From the NCBI GenBank assembly GCA_937919125.1, contig CALFOB010000096.1, positions 1 through 11,761 on the forward strand: DNA of 11,761 nt, written 5' to 3'. The DNA is from an uncultured Micrococcales bacterium. GTDB taxonomy: Bacteria > Actinomycetota > Actinomycetes > Actinomycetales > Microbacteriaceae. Shown piece by piece: positions 3,851-11,750 of the stretch (position 1 is the stretch's first letter; each line of letters begins with the position of its first letter). The translations under genes and the position numbers were made by a program. The notes under the pieces are model-generated. The model was not told where the DNA came from. It did no database searches and saw nothing but the letters and a program-made list of their open reading frames with translations.

Positions 3851-6144
3851 TGTCTAAAGAGATCTCAACAGTTGACACAACTAAGAATGCTAAGAAGACT
3901 CCCGAGAAAGAACAGCCTTGGAGAGAACTAGGTCTAAAGCAAGATGAGTATGACCGCATCAAACAAATTCTAGGTAGAAGACCAACAAGTGCTGAGCTTG
4001 CAATGTATTCAGTTATGTGGTCAGAACACTGCTCATATAAGAGCTCAAAGATTTACCTTCGTCAGTTCGGTGAGAAAGTTACCGATGAGATGAAGAAGAA
4101 CCTAATGGTTGGTATGGGTGAGAACGCAGGTGTTGTTGACATCGGTGAAGGTTGGGCAGTCACTTTCAAAGTAGAGTCACACAACCACCCGAGCTATATC
4201 GAACCTTTCCAGGGTGCTGCTACCGGTGTTGGTGGAATCGTTAGAGACATTCTTACTATGGGTGCAAGACCTATTGCAGTTATGGATCAACTTAGATTCG
4301 GTGCAGTAAACAACCCCGACACAGCAAGAGTTGTGAACGGTGTTGTCTCAGGTATTAGCTTCTACGGCAACTGTCTAGGTCTACCAAACATTGGTGGAGA
4401 GACTGTATTCGACAAGGTTTACCAGGGTAACCCTCTAGTTAATGCCCTATCTGTCGGTGCTCTACGTCACGAAGACCTAAAGCTAGCAAAGGCTTCTAAC
4501 CCAGGAGATCTTGTAATTCTCTTTGGTGCAAGAACTGGTGCTGATGGTATCGGTGGTGTATCTGTATTAGCTTCTGAAACCTTTGATGCTGATGGTCCTT
4601 CTAGAAGGCCAGCAGTTCAGGTTGGTGACCCATTCGCTGAGAAGGTTCTGATTGAATGCTGCCTAGAGCTCTACGCTGCTCAGGTAGTCGCTGGTATTCA
4701 AGACCTCGGTGGTGCTGGTTTGTCTTGTGCAACAAGTGAACTTGCATCTAATGGTCAAGCTGGTATGCGTGTCCAATTGCAAGATGTATTGCTCAGAGAT
4801 GATTCATTAACTCCTGAAGAGATTCTTATGAGTGAATCACAAGAGCGCATGATGGCAATCGTTCCAAAGAGAGATCTAAAAGCCTTCACAGCAATTGTTG
4901 AAAAGCATGAAGTTGAATTCAGTGTTCTAGGTGAAGTAATCAAAGAACCAAGACTCTATATCAACTGGGGCAAAGAAGAGATTGTTAACGTTCCTCCTAG
5001 ATCAGTAGCTCACGATGGCCCTGTCTATGAAAGACCAGTTGCATATCCTGTTTGGATTGATGCACTAAACCAGAACTCTGTTAATAACGCCAACCTAAAG
5101 CGTTCTAATGAACCAGGTGAACTTGCTGAACAGCTAGTAAGAATTGTTTCATCTCCTAACCAAGCATCTAAGAGTTGGATCACAGATCAGTATGACCACT
5201 ACGTAGGTGGCAACACAGCACTTGCTATGCCAGATGATTCAGGAATGGTTCGAGTTTCAGAAGAAACAGGTCTGGGTGTTGCAATTGCAACAGATGCTAA
5301 CGGTCGTTACTGCCAACTAGATCCATACAACGGAGCCAAGCTAGCACTAGCTGAAGCGTATAGAAACGTTGCTTCATCAGGAGCGGTACCGGCAGCTGTT
5401 ACCAACTGTCTAAACTTTGGTTCACCTGAGAACCCAGAAGTAATGTGGCAATTCAAACAAGCAACAGCAGGTCTAGCTGATGGTTGTTTAGAACTAGGTA
5501 TTCCAGTTACCGGAGGTAACGTTTCCTTCTATAACCAAACAGGTGATGTTGCTATTCACCCAACACCTGTTGTTGGTGTTCTAGGTGTTATCGATGATGT
5601 TGCCAGAAGAATTCCTTCAGGTTGGCAAGATGCAGGTAACAACATCTATCTTCTAGGTATTACTAGAGATGAACTAGATGGTTCAGTCTGGTCAGAAGTT
5701 ATTCACGATCACCTAGGTGGTAAGCCACCTGTTGTTGATCTATCTGCAGAGAAAGCTCTTGCTGAACTACTTCAAGGAGCATCTCTTCAAGGTCTTCTTG
5801 CCTCTACTCACGACCTATCAGAAGGTGGTCTTGCTCAGACACTAGTTGAGAGCACACTACGTTTTGGTATGGGAGCGAGAGTCTGGCTAAACGAGATCAC
5901 TGAGAGAGACGGTGTTGACCTAACAGCTGCTCTATTCTCAGAATCAACAGCAAGAGTAACTGTTTCAGTTGGTAGAGAAGACGACGTCAAGTTCGTAGGA
6001 CTCTGTGAAGCAAGAGGAATCCCAGTTCTAAGAATCGGTGTAACCGATGCTTCAGGACAACTGGAGATTCAAGATCTAGCTACCTGGAAGATTGAAGAAT
6101 TGAGAAGCTCTCACGGGGCTACTATCCCTGAGTTGTTCGGATAG
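3850..6144 (+). CDS. purL: FGAM synthase large subunit PurL (small-type)
   Basis: This 764-residue protein is the synthase that converts FGAR, ATP and ammonia to FGAM. It lacks the fused glutaminase of the long 1,300-residue type, so it depends on PurS and PurQ encoded just upstream. Motifs include SEHCSYKSSK with the conserved His60, VTFKVESHNHPSYIEPFQGAATGVGG (two adjoining parts, 104-129), a DLGGAGLSCATSE loop in the middle, and GGNVSFYNQT in the second half, in line with the two AIRS-like repeats. A lysine-rich N-terminal extension of about 22 residues precedes the conserved part. It is the last gene of the operon; no clear terminator is seen before the convergent gene ends 31 nt downstream. 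Confidence 0.97.
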   Translation: MSKEISTVDTTKNAKKTPEKEQPWRELGLKQDEYDRIKQILGRRPTSAELAMYSVMWSEHCSYKSSKIYLRQFGEKVTDEMKKNLMVGMGENAGVVDIGEGWAVTFKVESHNHPSYIEPFQGAATGVGGIVRDILTMGARPIAVMDQLRFGAVNNPDTARVVNGVVSGISFYGNCLGLPNIGGETVFDKVYQGNPLVNALSVGALRHEDLKLAKASNPGDLVILFGARTGADGIGGVSVLASETFDADGPSRRPAVQVGDPFAEKVLIECCLELYAAQVVAGIQDLGGAGLSCATSELASNGQAGMRVQLQDVLLRDDSLTPEEILMSESQERMMAIVPKRDLKAFTAIVEKHEVEFSVLGEVIKEPRLYINWGKEEIVNVPPRSVAHDGPVYERPVAYPVWIDALNQNSVNNANLKRSNEPGELAEQLVRIVSSPNQASKSWITDQYDHYVGGNTALAMPDDSGMVRVSEETGLGVAIATDANGRYCQLDPYNGAKLALAEAYRNVASSGAVPAAVTNCLNFGSPENPEVMWQFKQATAGLADGCLELGIPVTGGNVSFYNQTGDVAIHPTPVVGVLGVIDDVARRIPSGWQDAGNNIYLLGITRDELDGSVWSEVIHDHLGGKPPVVDLSAEKALAELLQGASLQGLLASTHDLSEGGLAQTLVESTLRFGMGARVWLNEITERDGVDLTAALFSESTARVTVSVGREDDVKFVGLCEARGIPVLRIGVTDASGQLEIQDLATWKIEELRSSHGATIPELFG

Positions 6145-6175
6145 ATGCCCAATAGCAGCTGCACTTCCCCAGGGA

Positions 6176-6988
6176 TTATTTGACGAGCTTGAGGGAATGG
6201 ACAACTCTGCGTTTTGACACGTCTGTTGCCGAGTCATAGACGGTGACATATGGTTGAGCTGATTGTTGCTGGGTATAGCCAATTACTATGCCTGAGAAAC
6301 CATCTTTAGTCGACATAGCCATTGAGCCCAAAGGAAACAATTCTTCTGCGTCACGCATGGTCATAATTGTTTTGCCTGAAGTAGCGGATTGAGCCGGCGT
6401 AGATTTGATTTCTTTGGACTTCGCCTTGTCTTCCCTTGACTGAATTAGCTCCGCTTCAAGTTGCGTCTTGGCAAACGCGATCGCTACGTTGTTTTGATAA
6501 TGCGACTCCTTTGCCAATGCAAAAATCACTTTACTAAGTTGTAGCGAGTTGACGACCTGCAGAACGCCACCACCCAACACCTGCTTGCTTGCCCAATCCC
6601 GAATAATCTGCTCCCCTTGGATTCCCGCAAACTTTCCTGCGTAGAGCCTTACTTCAACGTCTTTAACTTCATAGCCATACTTTGCGGCTACTAATTCAAT
6701 AAGCTCCCCACGTTTCTGTACGTCATTAATCATTGTGTAGCCAGATGCGCCGCGACCAGTGCCCATGACATCGTTAGGGTAGACACCTCCCGAACCAAAG
6801 AACGACTTCACAGTTGCCAGAACCAAGCGATCGCCTCGAGCTGCTACTAGGTCGATCTCTAAACGATTCGGTTGCTCGCCTTTTGCTTTGGGATGTCCTG
6901 GGCTAAACCACTTAATTGTTATCGGGCCAGTTACAACGTAATTTTCTGCCTCGAGAGCGGTAGCCACCACTGCTTCAAATGATTCCAT
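6176..6988 (-). CDS. PD-(D/E)XK-like protein with C-terminal small domain
   Basis: This is a 270-residue protein of unassigned function. The start at 6988 is preferred over 7021 because GGAAGG lies 6 nt before it. An N-terminal helix (residues 1-14) is followed by a strand and turn carrying EIDLVAARGDRLVLATVKSFFG (44-65, in two parts), the spacing of a restriction-endonuclease-like core: D46, then T59-V60-K61 where E/Q-x-K would be expected. Catalysis is therefore uncertain. A charged linker (about 180-205) leads to a C-terminal segment (217-270) that looks like a small beta-rich domain. Similar proteins exist in actinobacteria as far as I recall. Leu and Arg codons sampled around its motifs (TTG, TTA, CTG, CGN) differ from the CTA/AGA-rich pur genes, suggesting a separate origin. 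Confidence 0.65.
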   Translation of the reverse strand: MESFEAVVATALEAENYVVTGPITIKWFSPGHPKAKGEQPNRLEIDLVAARGDRLVLATVKSFFGSGGVYPNDVMGTGRGASGYTMINDVQKRGELIELVAAKYGYEVKDVEVRLYAGKFAGIQGEQIIRDWASKQVLGGGVLQVVNSLQLSKVIFALAKESHYQNNVAIAFAKTQLEAELIQSREDKAKSKEIKSTPAQSATSGKTIMTMRDAEELFPLGSMAMSTKDGFSGIVIGYTQQQSAQPYVTVYDSATDVSKRRVVHSLKLVK

Positions 6989-7050
6989 TTCTAACCTTCC
7001 GTTTTTGTACAGTCCAAACATCTTAGGGATGCCTTACGCCAATCCGTCTG

Positions 7051-7217
7051 CGAGTAGGGGTTCTAGGGTTTTGCTGTTCAACCCGTACTCGCAAGTCTCA
7101 AGCTAGCATTCCTAATCGCATCTGGATAGGAATGCGCTGGACCTTTTGAGCCGCCCATATAGCTCTGACCCACAGCACCTACCGAAAGGGGGAAAAGGTA
7201 GATGCTGTGGGGCAGAG
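7051..7217. repeat. Cluster of three large inverted repeats
   Basis: Three hairpins lie in a row in the spacer between the DUF2130 gene and the 270-aa gene. They are 7051-7062 with 7080-7091 (12 bp, one mismatch, 17 nt loop); 7106-7114 with 7127-7135 (9 bp perfect, 12 nt loop); and 7163-7183 with 7197-7217 (21 positions, 19 paired as DNA, 13 nt loop). In the minus-strand RNA one of the two mismatches of the largest stem becomes a U-G pair, favouring a minus-strand transcript, downstream of DUF2130. No T-run follows any of them, so simple intrinsic termination is not supported. The rest of 7022-7231 shows no ORF. Confidence 0.6.
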
Positions 7218-7231
7218 GTTAGGTTGGACTG

Positions 7232-8536
7232 TTAGTCCAGGTCTTTGGTTCCAGCTTGTTCTTCGAACTTAGCCTTCATGGTTGGGTTGTTCTTAGTCAA
7301 CTTCTTGACTGTGACACCATCGAGCTTGTCATTCGCTAGACGCAGGTTCTTTTCAGAGCCTAGAAGATCTTCTTTAGTCTTCTCAAAGTTCTTGATAGCG
7401 GCATCAATTTCTTTGATGGCGTTCTTGAACTTGTCTGAAGCCAGTCTGTAATTCTTACCGAATCCAGACTTGAACTCGTCGAGGTCAGCTTCAAAGTTGG
7501 TGATGTCGATGTTCTGAGACTTGATTAGAGCAAGCTCATTCTTGAACTCGATGCTCTTCATCGCTGCGTTACGCAGAAGTGTGATCATCGGGATAAAGAA
7601 CTGTGGTCTCACAACATACATCTTCGGGTACTTGTGTGAAACATCAACAATGCCCTGGTTGTAGAGCTCTGACTCTGGCTCAAGCAATGAGACAAGAATT
7701 GCGTACTCGCAGCCCTTCTCATTACGGTCCTTGTCTAACTCCTTGAAGAAGTCTTCGTTCTTCTGCTTAGCCTTGGTTGCATCAGACTCGTTCTTCATCT
7801 CAAACATGATGCTGATGTATTCAACCTGGCTGTCTGTGAAGTCTTTGAAGATGAAGTCACCCTTGCTACCAGTTGACGCGTCGTTATCCTTCTCGAAGTA
7901 AGCCTTCGGGAAAGCTGCTGAACGAATCGCATTGAACTCATTTGAACAGTGCTGCTCTAGAGATTCACCAACCATCTTGGTAGAGAGCTGAAGCTTCATG
8001 TCCTTGATTCTCTGAATCTCACCCTTGAGGGTTTCTACCTCTTTAGCGTGGCTAGCAGTAGCGTTCTGCTCAGACATCTTCTTCTCAGCAGCAAGCTTCT
8101 CAAGATCCGCCTTCAACTGAATGTTCTTCTTCTCAGCTTCAGACACTGCTGTTTGAACAGCAAGTTCACCTTGAGTGGTCTTCTGATCAAGAGCAGCCTT
8201 TAGGTTGGCAATCTCTAACTGCTTGTCAGCAAGTTCCTTGGCTGCCTTCTCTGCTTCTGTTTTACGAGCAAGTTCAATGGCAGTTTCGCCTTTATCGATT
8301 TCCGACTTGAGCTTCTGGATTTCCATATCCTTGTCAGCAATGGCTTTGGCTTTAGCTGCTTCTGCTGTTTGCTTTGCTGCATCAATCTGAGCAGCCTGCT
8401 TCTCCTGCTCGAGGTGCAGGCGTGTAGCTAGTTCGTTTTCGAACTCTTTAGTTCTTACTTGTTCCAATAAGCCTGCGTAGTCCGCCTGGTCGATTGTGAA
8501 TACGGTGTCACACTTTGGACATTTGATTTCGTGCAT
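7232..8536 (-). CDS. DUF2130 family coiled-coil protein
   Basis: This 434-residue protein has a DUF2130 layout. It opens with MHEIKCPKCDTVF, where C6 and C9 form one half of a zinc-knuckle-like motif. A long Ala/Lys/Glu-rich coiled coil follows (about 25-185). The conserved domain (about 186-325) contains GDFIF with D227 and FEMKN with E246 and K248, a PD-(D/E)XK-like arrangement, then RNEKGCEYAILVSLLE. A further charged helical region (about 325-410) closes the protein. The family is widespread and its role is poorly known; a nuclease-like activity is inferred from the motif. The SD aaagga is 5 nt before the ATG. It is preceded by the nuclease gene on the same strand with a 73 nt gap. Confidence 0.85.
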   Translation of the reverse strand: MHEIKCPKCDTVFTIDQADYAGLLEQVRTKEFENELATRLHLEQEKQAAQIDAAKQTAEAAKAKAIADKDMEIQKLKSEIDKGETAIELARKTEAEKAAKELADKQLEIANLKAALDQKTTQGELAVQTAVSEAEKKNIQLKADLEKLAAEKKMSEQNATASHAKEVETLKGEIQRIKDMKLQLSTKMVGESLEQHCSNEFNAIRSAAFPKAYFEKDNDASTGSKGDFIFKDFTDSQVEYISIMFEMKNESDATKAKQKNEDFFKELDKDRNEKGCEYAILVSLLEPESELYNQGIVDVSHKYPKMYVVRPQFFIPMITLLRNAAMKSIEFKNELALIKSQNIDITNFEADLDEFKSGFGKNYRLASDKFKNAIKEIDAAIKNFEKTKEDLLGSEKNLRLANDKLDGVTVKKLTKNNPTMKAKFEEQAGTKDLD

Positions 8537-8609
8537 GGGTTCCTTTGTTTGTTTTAGTTTTCTGTATTTGGCATCGTTGCCGTTTACTTCTTAAGCTTTT
8601 GAAACTTTT
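8537..8609 (-). other. 73-nt spacer between nuclease and DUF2130 genes
   Basis: On the minus strand this AT-rich spacer carries a short stem (ggca/tgcc) and the SD of the DUF2130 gene. No T-run terminator and no good promoter pair are visible, so the two genes may be cotranscribed. Confidence 0.3.
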
Positions 8610-9521
8610 TTACTCTTCTTCTTGATAATCACATTTAGGACAGATCCATTCCGGATCATCAAATCCGACCAGGCAGCCCATGGCGATGTGTCCAGCTGGT
8701 GGTTCACCAGGCAGCATTCCATAGATTGCTTTTAGCATTCTGCTTCCGCAGTGCTCACAGTTCTTCCAAACCAGTTCGTGCATGTCAATGGCTAGATTTG
8801 CTCTTTGGTCAAAGAACTGACAAACATCACAGCCAGCACCAGGACCTGCCACTTCTGGTTCATTCAGGTTTGCAAAAATACTGTCTAGAGTTTGTTCAAT
8901 CCAGTCTGTGTTTCCTTCATAAGAAACTAGGTTGGATTCAAAGTGAAGTGTGTTCTCAAAGCTGTCTTGCTTCTGAGTAGCTGTTACATAAACCCAGTAG
9001 CCAGTGTTTGAAACTTCAAAGCCGTTCTTTCTTAGAAGCCATTGGTAGACCTCCATCTGTCGGCGGTACCCGTCATAGAACCCGCCTGTTCCAAGTTCTG
9101 TTACAGCTTGCTGACGTCCTGTTGCCTTGTAGTCAACAACATAAAGAACACCTTTTGAATCAACCCAGATGTCATCTACAGCTCCATAGATTTCAAATCT
9201 TCCATCTTCTGTCTTGTGTGAAACACCTTTGAAGTTGTTTCTCCATAGATCAATGTCTGGGTGACTGAATGGCACTAGATCTAATCCTGCAGCTGCAACT
9301 AATGGGTGTGGCTCTTTCTTTGAACGATAGAGGTCAAACTCTTTCTTCATCTGGTTATCAACTGCAACGTTTAGGGTGAATGGAACTCCACCTGGTTTCT
9401 TGACTCCGTGCTTGACTGCTAGGACAAAGCATCTAGGGCATCGAACAAACTCTTCTATTTTTGATCTGGACAGACGGAACGCTTCAGTCTCCCCTGGAAC
9501 ATAGAGTTTGCCTTTGGCCAT
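8610..9521 (-). CDS. Cas4/RecB-like PD-(D/E)XK nuclease with cysteine clusters
   Basis: This 303-residue protein has a RecB/Cas4-type nuclease domain. The N-terminal RLSRSKIEEFVRCPRCFVL segment (16-34) is the usual S-x-x-x-FxxCPR entry motif. D116 in GAVDD, then D130-x-K132 in VVDYKATG, form the metal site, and Q155MEVY159 is the QxxxY motif. C28 and C31 together with C231 and C234 could bind an iron-sulfur cluster or zinc. A C-terminal tail adds C255xxC258, C283 and C294xxC297, resembling a zinc ribbon. Families with this N-terminal domain are common in uncultured bacteria and lack cas neighbours, as here. The SD aaagg is 9 nt upstream. DNA repair or defence roles are inferred only. Confidence 0.8.
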   Translation of the reverse strand: MAKGKLYVPGETEAFRLSRSKIEEFVRCPRCFVLAVKHGVKKPGGVPFTLNVAVDNQMKKEFDLYRSKKEPHPLVAAAGLDLVPFSHPDIDLWRNNFKGVSHKTEDGRFEIYGAVDDIWVDSKGVLYVVDYKATGRQQAVTELGTGGFYDGYRRQMEVYQWLLRKNGFEVSNTGYWVYVTATQKQDSFENTLHFESNLVSYEGNTDWIEQTLDSIFANLNEPEVAGPGAGCDVCQFFDQRANLAIDMHELVWKNCEHCGSRMLKAIYGMLPGEPPAGHIAMGCLVGFDDPEWICPKCDYQEEE

Positions 9522-9699
9522 AGATGAGAACCTTTCAAGTTCGAGGCTATTTATTGGATTCGAAATAGATAACCCCGTATAAGGACAGGTTATTCCCGAA
9601 AAGTTCGATTTCTTTACCTAATTGATACTGGCAAGTCATTATGGGAACAGTTCTGCAGAATAGGCTTTTTGCAAAGAACCTGCTTGGAATGGAGATCTA
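9522..9699. promoter_or_regulatory. Divergent promoter region, nuclease/kinase
   Basis: This 178 nt region separates two diverging genes. Two weak plus-strand promoter candidates are TTGGAT-18-TATAAG (9554-9583) and TTTACC-18-CATTAT (9613-9642). Inverted repeats that could be operators are ctattt/aaatag (9547-9552, 9563-9568), ataacc/ggttat (9569-9574, 9588-9593) and the perfect palindrome ttctgcagaa (9651-9660), which overlaps gaacagttc. No convincing minus-strand promoter was found. The kinase SD is ggag 6 nt before its ATG. Confidence 0.35.
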
Positions 9700-11199
9700 A
9701 TGGCTAAGAATGATGATTTTGAATACCTAAGTAAATTTAGGGACGAGGCCGATCTAAAGCCTGAAGAGATTAGAGCCAGTGAAGTCCCAAGGACCTTTGG
9801 GTCGTGGCTTCTCAAGCGTCAGATGGGTGGCGGTGGCTTCGGTCTTGTGTTCGAAGCAGCTCGCCAACTAGTAACCGACGGTGTTCCTCAAAAAGGTGCT
9901 CTAAAGGTAACTAAAGTCAAGAAAATCGGTGCTTTAGAGAAAGTTCTCTACAACAGTGAAGTTTCATCGCTACTGAAACTGCAGGACACTGTCCACGTTG
10001 CCACATTGCTGGACTGTGGCATCAAAGACAACATGCCCTGGATAGTAAGCCGACTGATCCAAGGGCAGGATCTTCGCAAGCACCTCATGCTCAACGGACC
10101 ACTTAATAAAAACCAGTGGATGAAGCTAGCCGACAACATCTTTAGAGCACTTAAGAAAGCTCACGGTCTGCAAGTTGTCCATAGAGATATAACTCCAGCT
10201 AACGTCCTAGTCGCTGATGGCGATGACATCTTTGTTCTAATTGACTTTGGGCTAGCTGTTTTCGAAGACATCTTCTTTGATGGTGCAGTTGGTGGTGCTA
10301 GATCGCTAAGTACCGTTTCTCCAGGGGCTGGAACACTTCTTTACCAAGCACCTGAACAGGTAGAACTTGATCCAAGAAGCAACAGCGATATTTTTGCAGC
10401 TGGGTTAGTTCTCTATGAAGCAGCAACTGGCCATCACCCGTGGTTAGAAAGAATGGGTATCACTCACTCTGAAAAGACTCGCAACCACAAGCAGGAACTT
10501 CTTCGCCTCATAAAAGAAGGAGAACCAACATACAACGGACTGGACGAAGACCAAGTTCGCTTCCTGAAGAGGCTCTTGAAAAAAGAACCTGACGATCGCC
10601 TCCCTGCAGACTTAGCTCTCGACGCCATCACTTCTTGGAGAACAACTGGCGTTCTTGATCTTGGTTACTACGGAAGTGAATTTGATTTCAGTTCTATCCA
10701 AGCGGACATGGAAGATGACGATTCGTACCATGGCGCGATCATGAGTGCTCCGCGTGAAATGTTGAGTGCAGATGCAGAATTCTATGAAGATTCAGATGCT
10801 GGATTCCGCCAGAGTCCTCCTAGGTCAAGAAGCCCACGAAGAGAACCTAGAAGGGTCAAAGACTGGTCGCAAATTGAAAGTCTTGTCTTTAACTACTTCG
10901 ATGAACTACCTGGTTCAGACTTCAGCGCGGTAATTGCGATTAAGGACATCGGTAGCTTAGGGATCACTGGAACACCATTTGACGGAAAGATTGGGGTGGA
11001 GTTCAAGATTGATGGAGACTTCACCAACTGGAGAGCATTGGAATCAACTCTAGGTAAGGGTGTGCAAGTATTCGATCCAACGGGTCGAGCTGACCTAGTT
11101 CTTCCTGCACAAGGCGGAGTCCAACTATTAGCTCAGCGAATAATGGACGTTCTTAGGGGTAGTTTCGGAAATGAACCACCAGAGATTCGTATCTACTAG
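9700..11199 (+). CDS. Soluble Ser/Thr protein kinase
   Basis: This 499-residue kinase has a complete Hanks-type domain (about 33-315): glycine loop GGGGFG (43-48), ATP-binding lysine in ALKV (K69), catalytic loop HRDITPANVL (161-170, D163 and N168), DFG (182-184) and APE (217-219). The HRDxKPxN lysine is Thr165, a variation known from bacterial kinases. An acidic stretch (about 335-345) and a basic Ser/Pro/Arg linker (369-386) separate it from a C-terminal domain (389-499) with SLVFNYFDELPGSD and a beta-rich part that I cannot assign. There is no transmembrane segment and no PASTA repeats, so it is cytosolic rather than a cell-wall sensor. The stop overlaps that of the convergent gene. Confidence 0.92.
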   Translation: MAKNDDFEYLSKFRDEADLKPEEIRASEVPRTFGSWLLKRQMGGGGFGLVFEAARQLVTDGVPQKGALKVTKVKKIGALEKVLYNSEVSSLLKLQDTVHVATLLDCGIKDNMPWIVSRLIQGQDLRKHLMLNGPLNKNQWMKLADNIFRALKKAHGLQVVHRDITPANVLVADGDDIFVLIDFGLAVFEDIFFDGAVGGARSLSTVSPGAGTLLYQAPEQVELDPRSNSDIFAAGLVLYEAATGHHPWLERMGITHSEKTRNHKQELLRLIKEGEPTYNGLDEDQVRFLKRLLKKEPDDRLPADLALDAITSWRTTGVLDLGYYGSEFDFSSIQADMEDDDSYHGAIMSAPREMLSADAEFYEDSDAGFRQSPPRSRSPRREPRRVKDWSQIESLVFNYFDELPGSDFSAVIAIKDIGSLGITGTPFDGKIGVEFKIDGDFTNWRALESTLGKGVQVFDPTGRADLVLPAQGGVQLLAQRIMDVLRGSFGNEPPEIRIY

Positions 11200-11699
11200 T
11201 TTTCAGTTTCGTCAGGGAACTCTGTTTCACCCACGTCAAACTCGCCCTCGGCGATCTTGAAAGGTGCATTCACAAGCTCACCTGGAATCTTGAAGAGTGG
11301 AAGAAATGTTGGGTCACCAACTATTTCTCGTTCGCCTGTTAGCAGGTAGTCAGCAGTGCTCTCTACTTCATGCGGCCAGCAGTAGCCATACTCTCCGATG
11401 TAGTCGCCACCTTCTTGTTCGTAGCAATACTCATAGATGAAGCATGCTGGTTCTGGTGTGAGACGGTCAACGACCTCAATAGAGCTAGCCATTGGGTAGG
11501 GAACTCTAAGCGGAGAGCTGTCTTCATGGATGTGGACGATATACGGATAGATGTGGTGAGGAACCTTGACCATCTCGCTGGAGGTGGCATCTCTAAAGTC
11601 TTTTAAAGCTCTAGGGCTAGAAGATCTAACGGTATAGATGTTCTTATAGGGCTGCTCCTTGACTATGTCTACGAAGTGGTCACCGTATTGAAAAAGCAT
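11196..11699 (-). CDS. Unrecognised acidic, Tyr-rich protein
   Basis: This 167-residue protein is not recognised. The start at 11699 is chosen because aaagga lies about 5 nt before the ATG, the same SD arrangement as the DUF2130 gene; an upstream TTG at 11732 would add 11 residues but has no SD. It is rich in Tyr and acidic residues, with HHIYPYIVHIHED (48-60) and CFIYEYCYEQEGGDYIGEYGY (two parts, 86-106), and ends in a strongly acidic tail (151-167). There is no signal peptide or membrane helix. It converges with the kinase gene and shares a CTAG at the ends, so the two could be antisense-linked. A partner or substrate of the kinase is possible but unproven. Confidence 0.65.
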   Translation of the reverse strand: MLFQYGDHFVDIVKEQPYKNIYTVRSSSPRALKDFRDATSSEMVKVPHHIYPYIVHIHEDSSPLRVPYPMASSIEVVDRLTPEPACFIYEYCYEQEGGDYIGEYGYCWPHEVESTADYLLTGEREIVGDPTFLPLFKIPGELVNAPFKIAEGEFDVGETEFPDETEN

Positions 11700-11721
11700 A
11701 GATTCCTTTGTTTTCTTGGCT

Positions 11722-11750
11722 CGTATAGGCAAAGAAAGTAAACAGGAGAA
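11722..11750 (-). promoter_or_regulatory. Candidate promoter of the Tyr-rich protein gene
   Basis: On the minus strand TTCTCC (11750-11745) and TATACG (11727-11722) are spaced by 17 nt, with a predicted start near 11715, giving a leader of about 16 nt before the ATG at 11699. The -10 is fair (4 of 6) and the -35 weak. Confidence 0.3.

Noticed and set aside
4755..4943. Minus-strand ORF inside purL, and similar ones inside purD, DUF2130, the nuclease, the kinase and the 167-aa gene
   Set aside because: All lie inside well-supported genes on the opposite strand or frame, with no recognisable protein.
6145..6175. Intrinsic terminator between purL and the convergent gene
   Set aside because: No stem of useful length and no T-run were found in these 31 nt.
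6989..7021. Longer start (7021) for the 270-aa protein
   Set aside because: It has no good SD, whereas GGAAGG sits 6 nt before the internal ATG at 6988.
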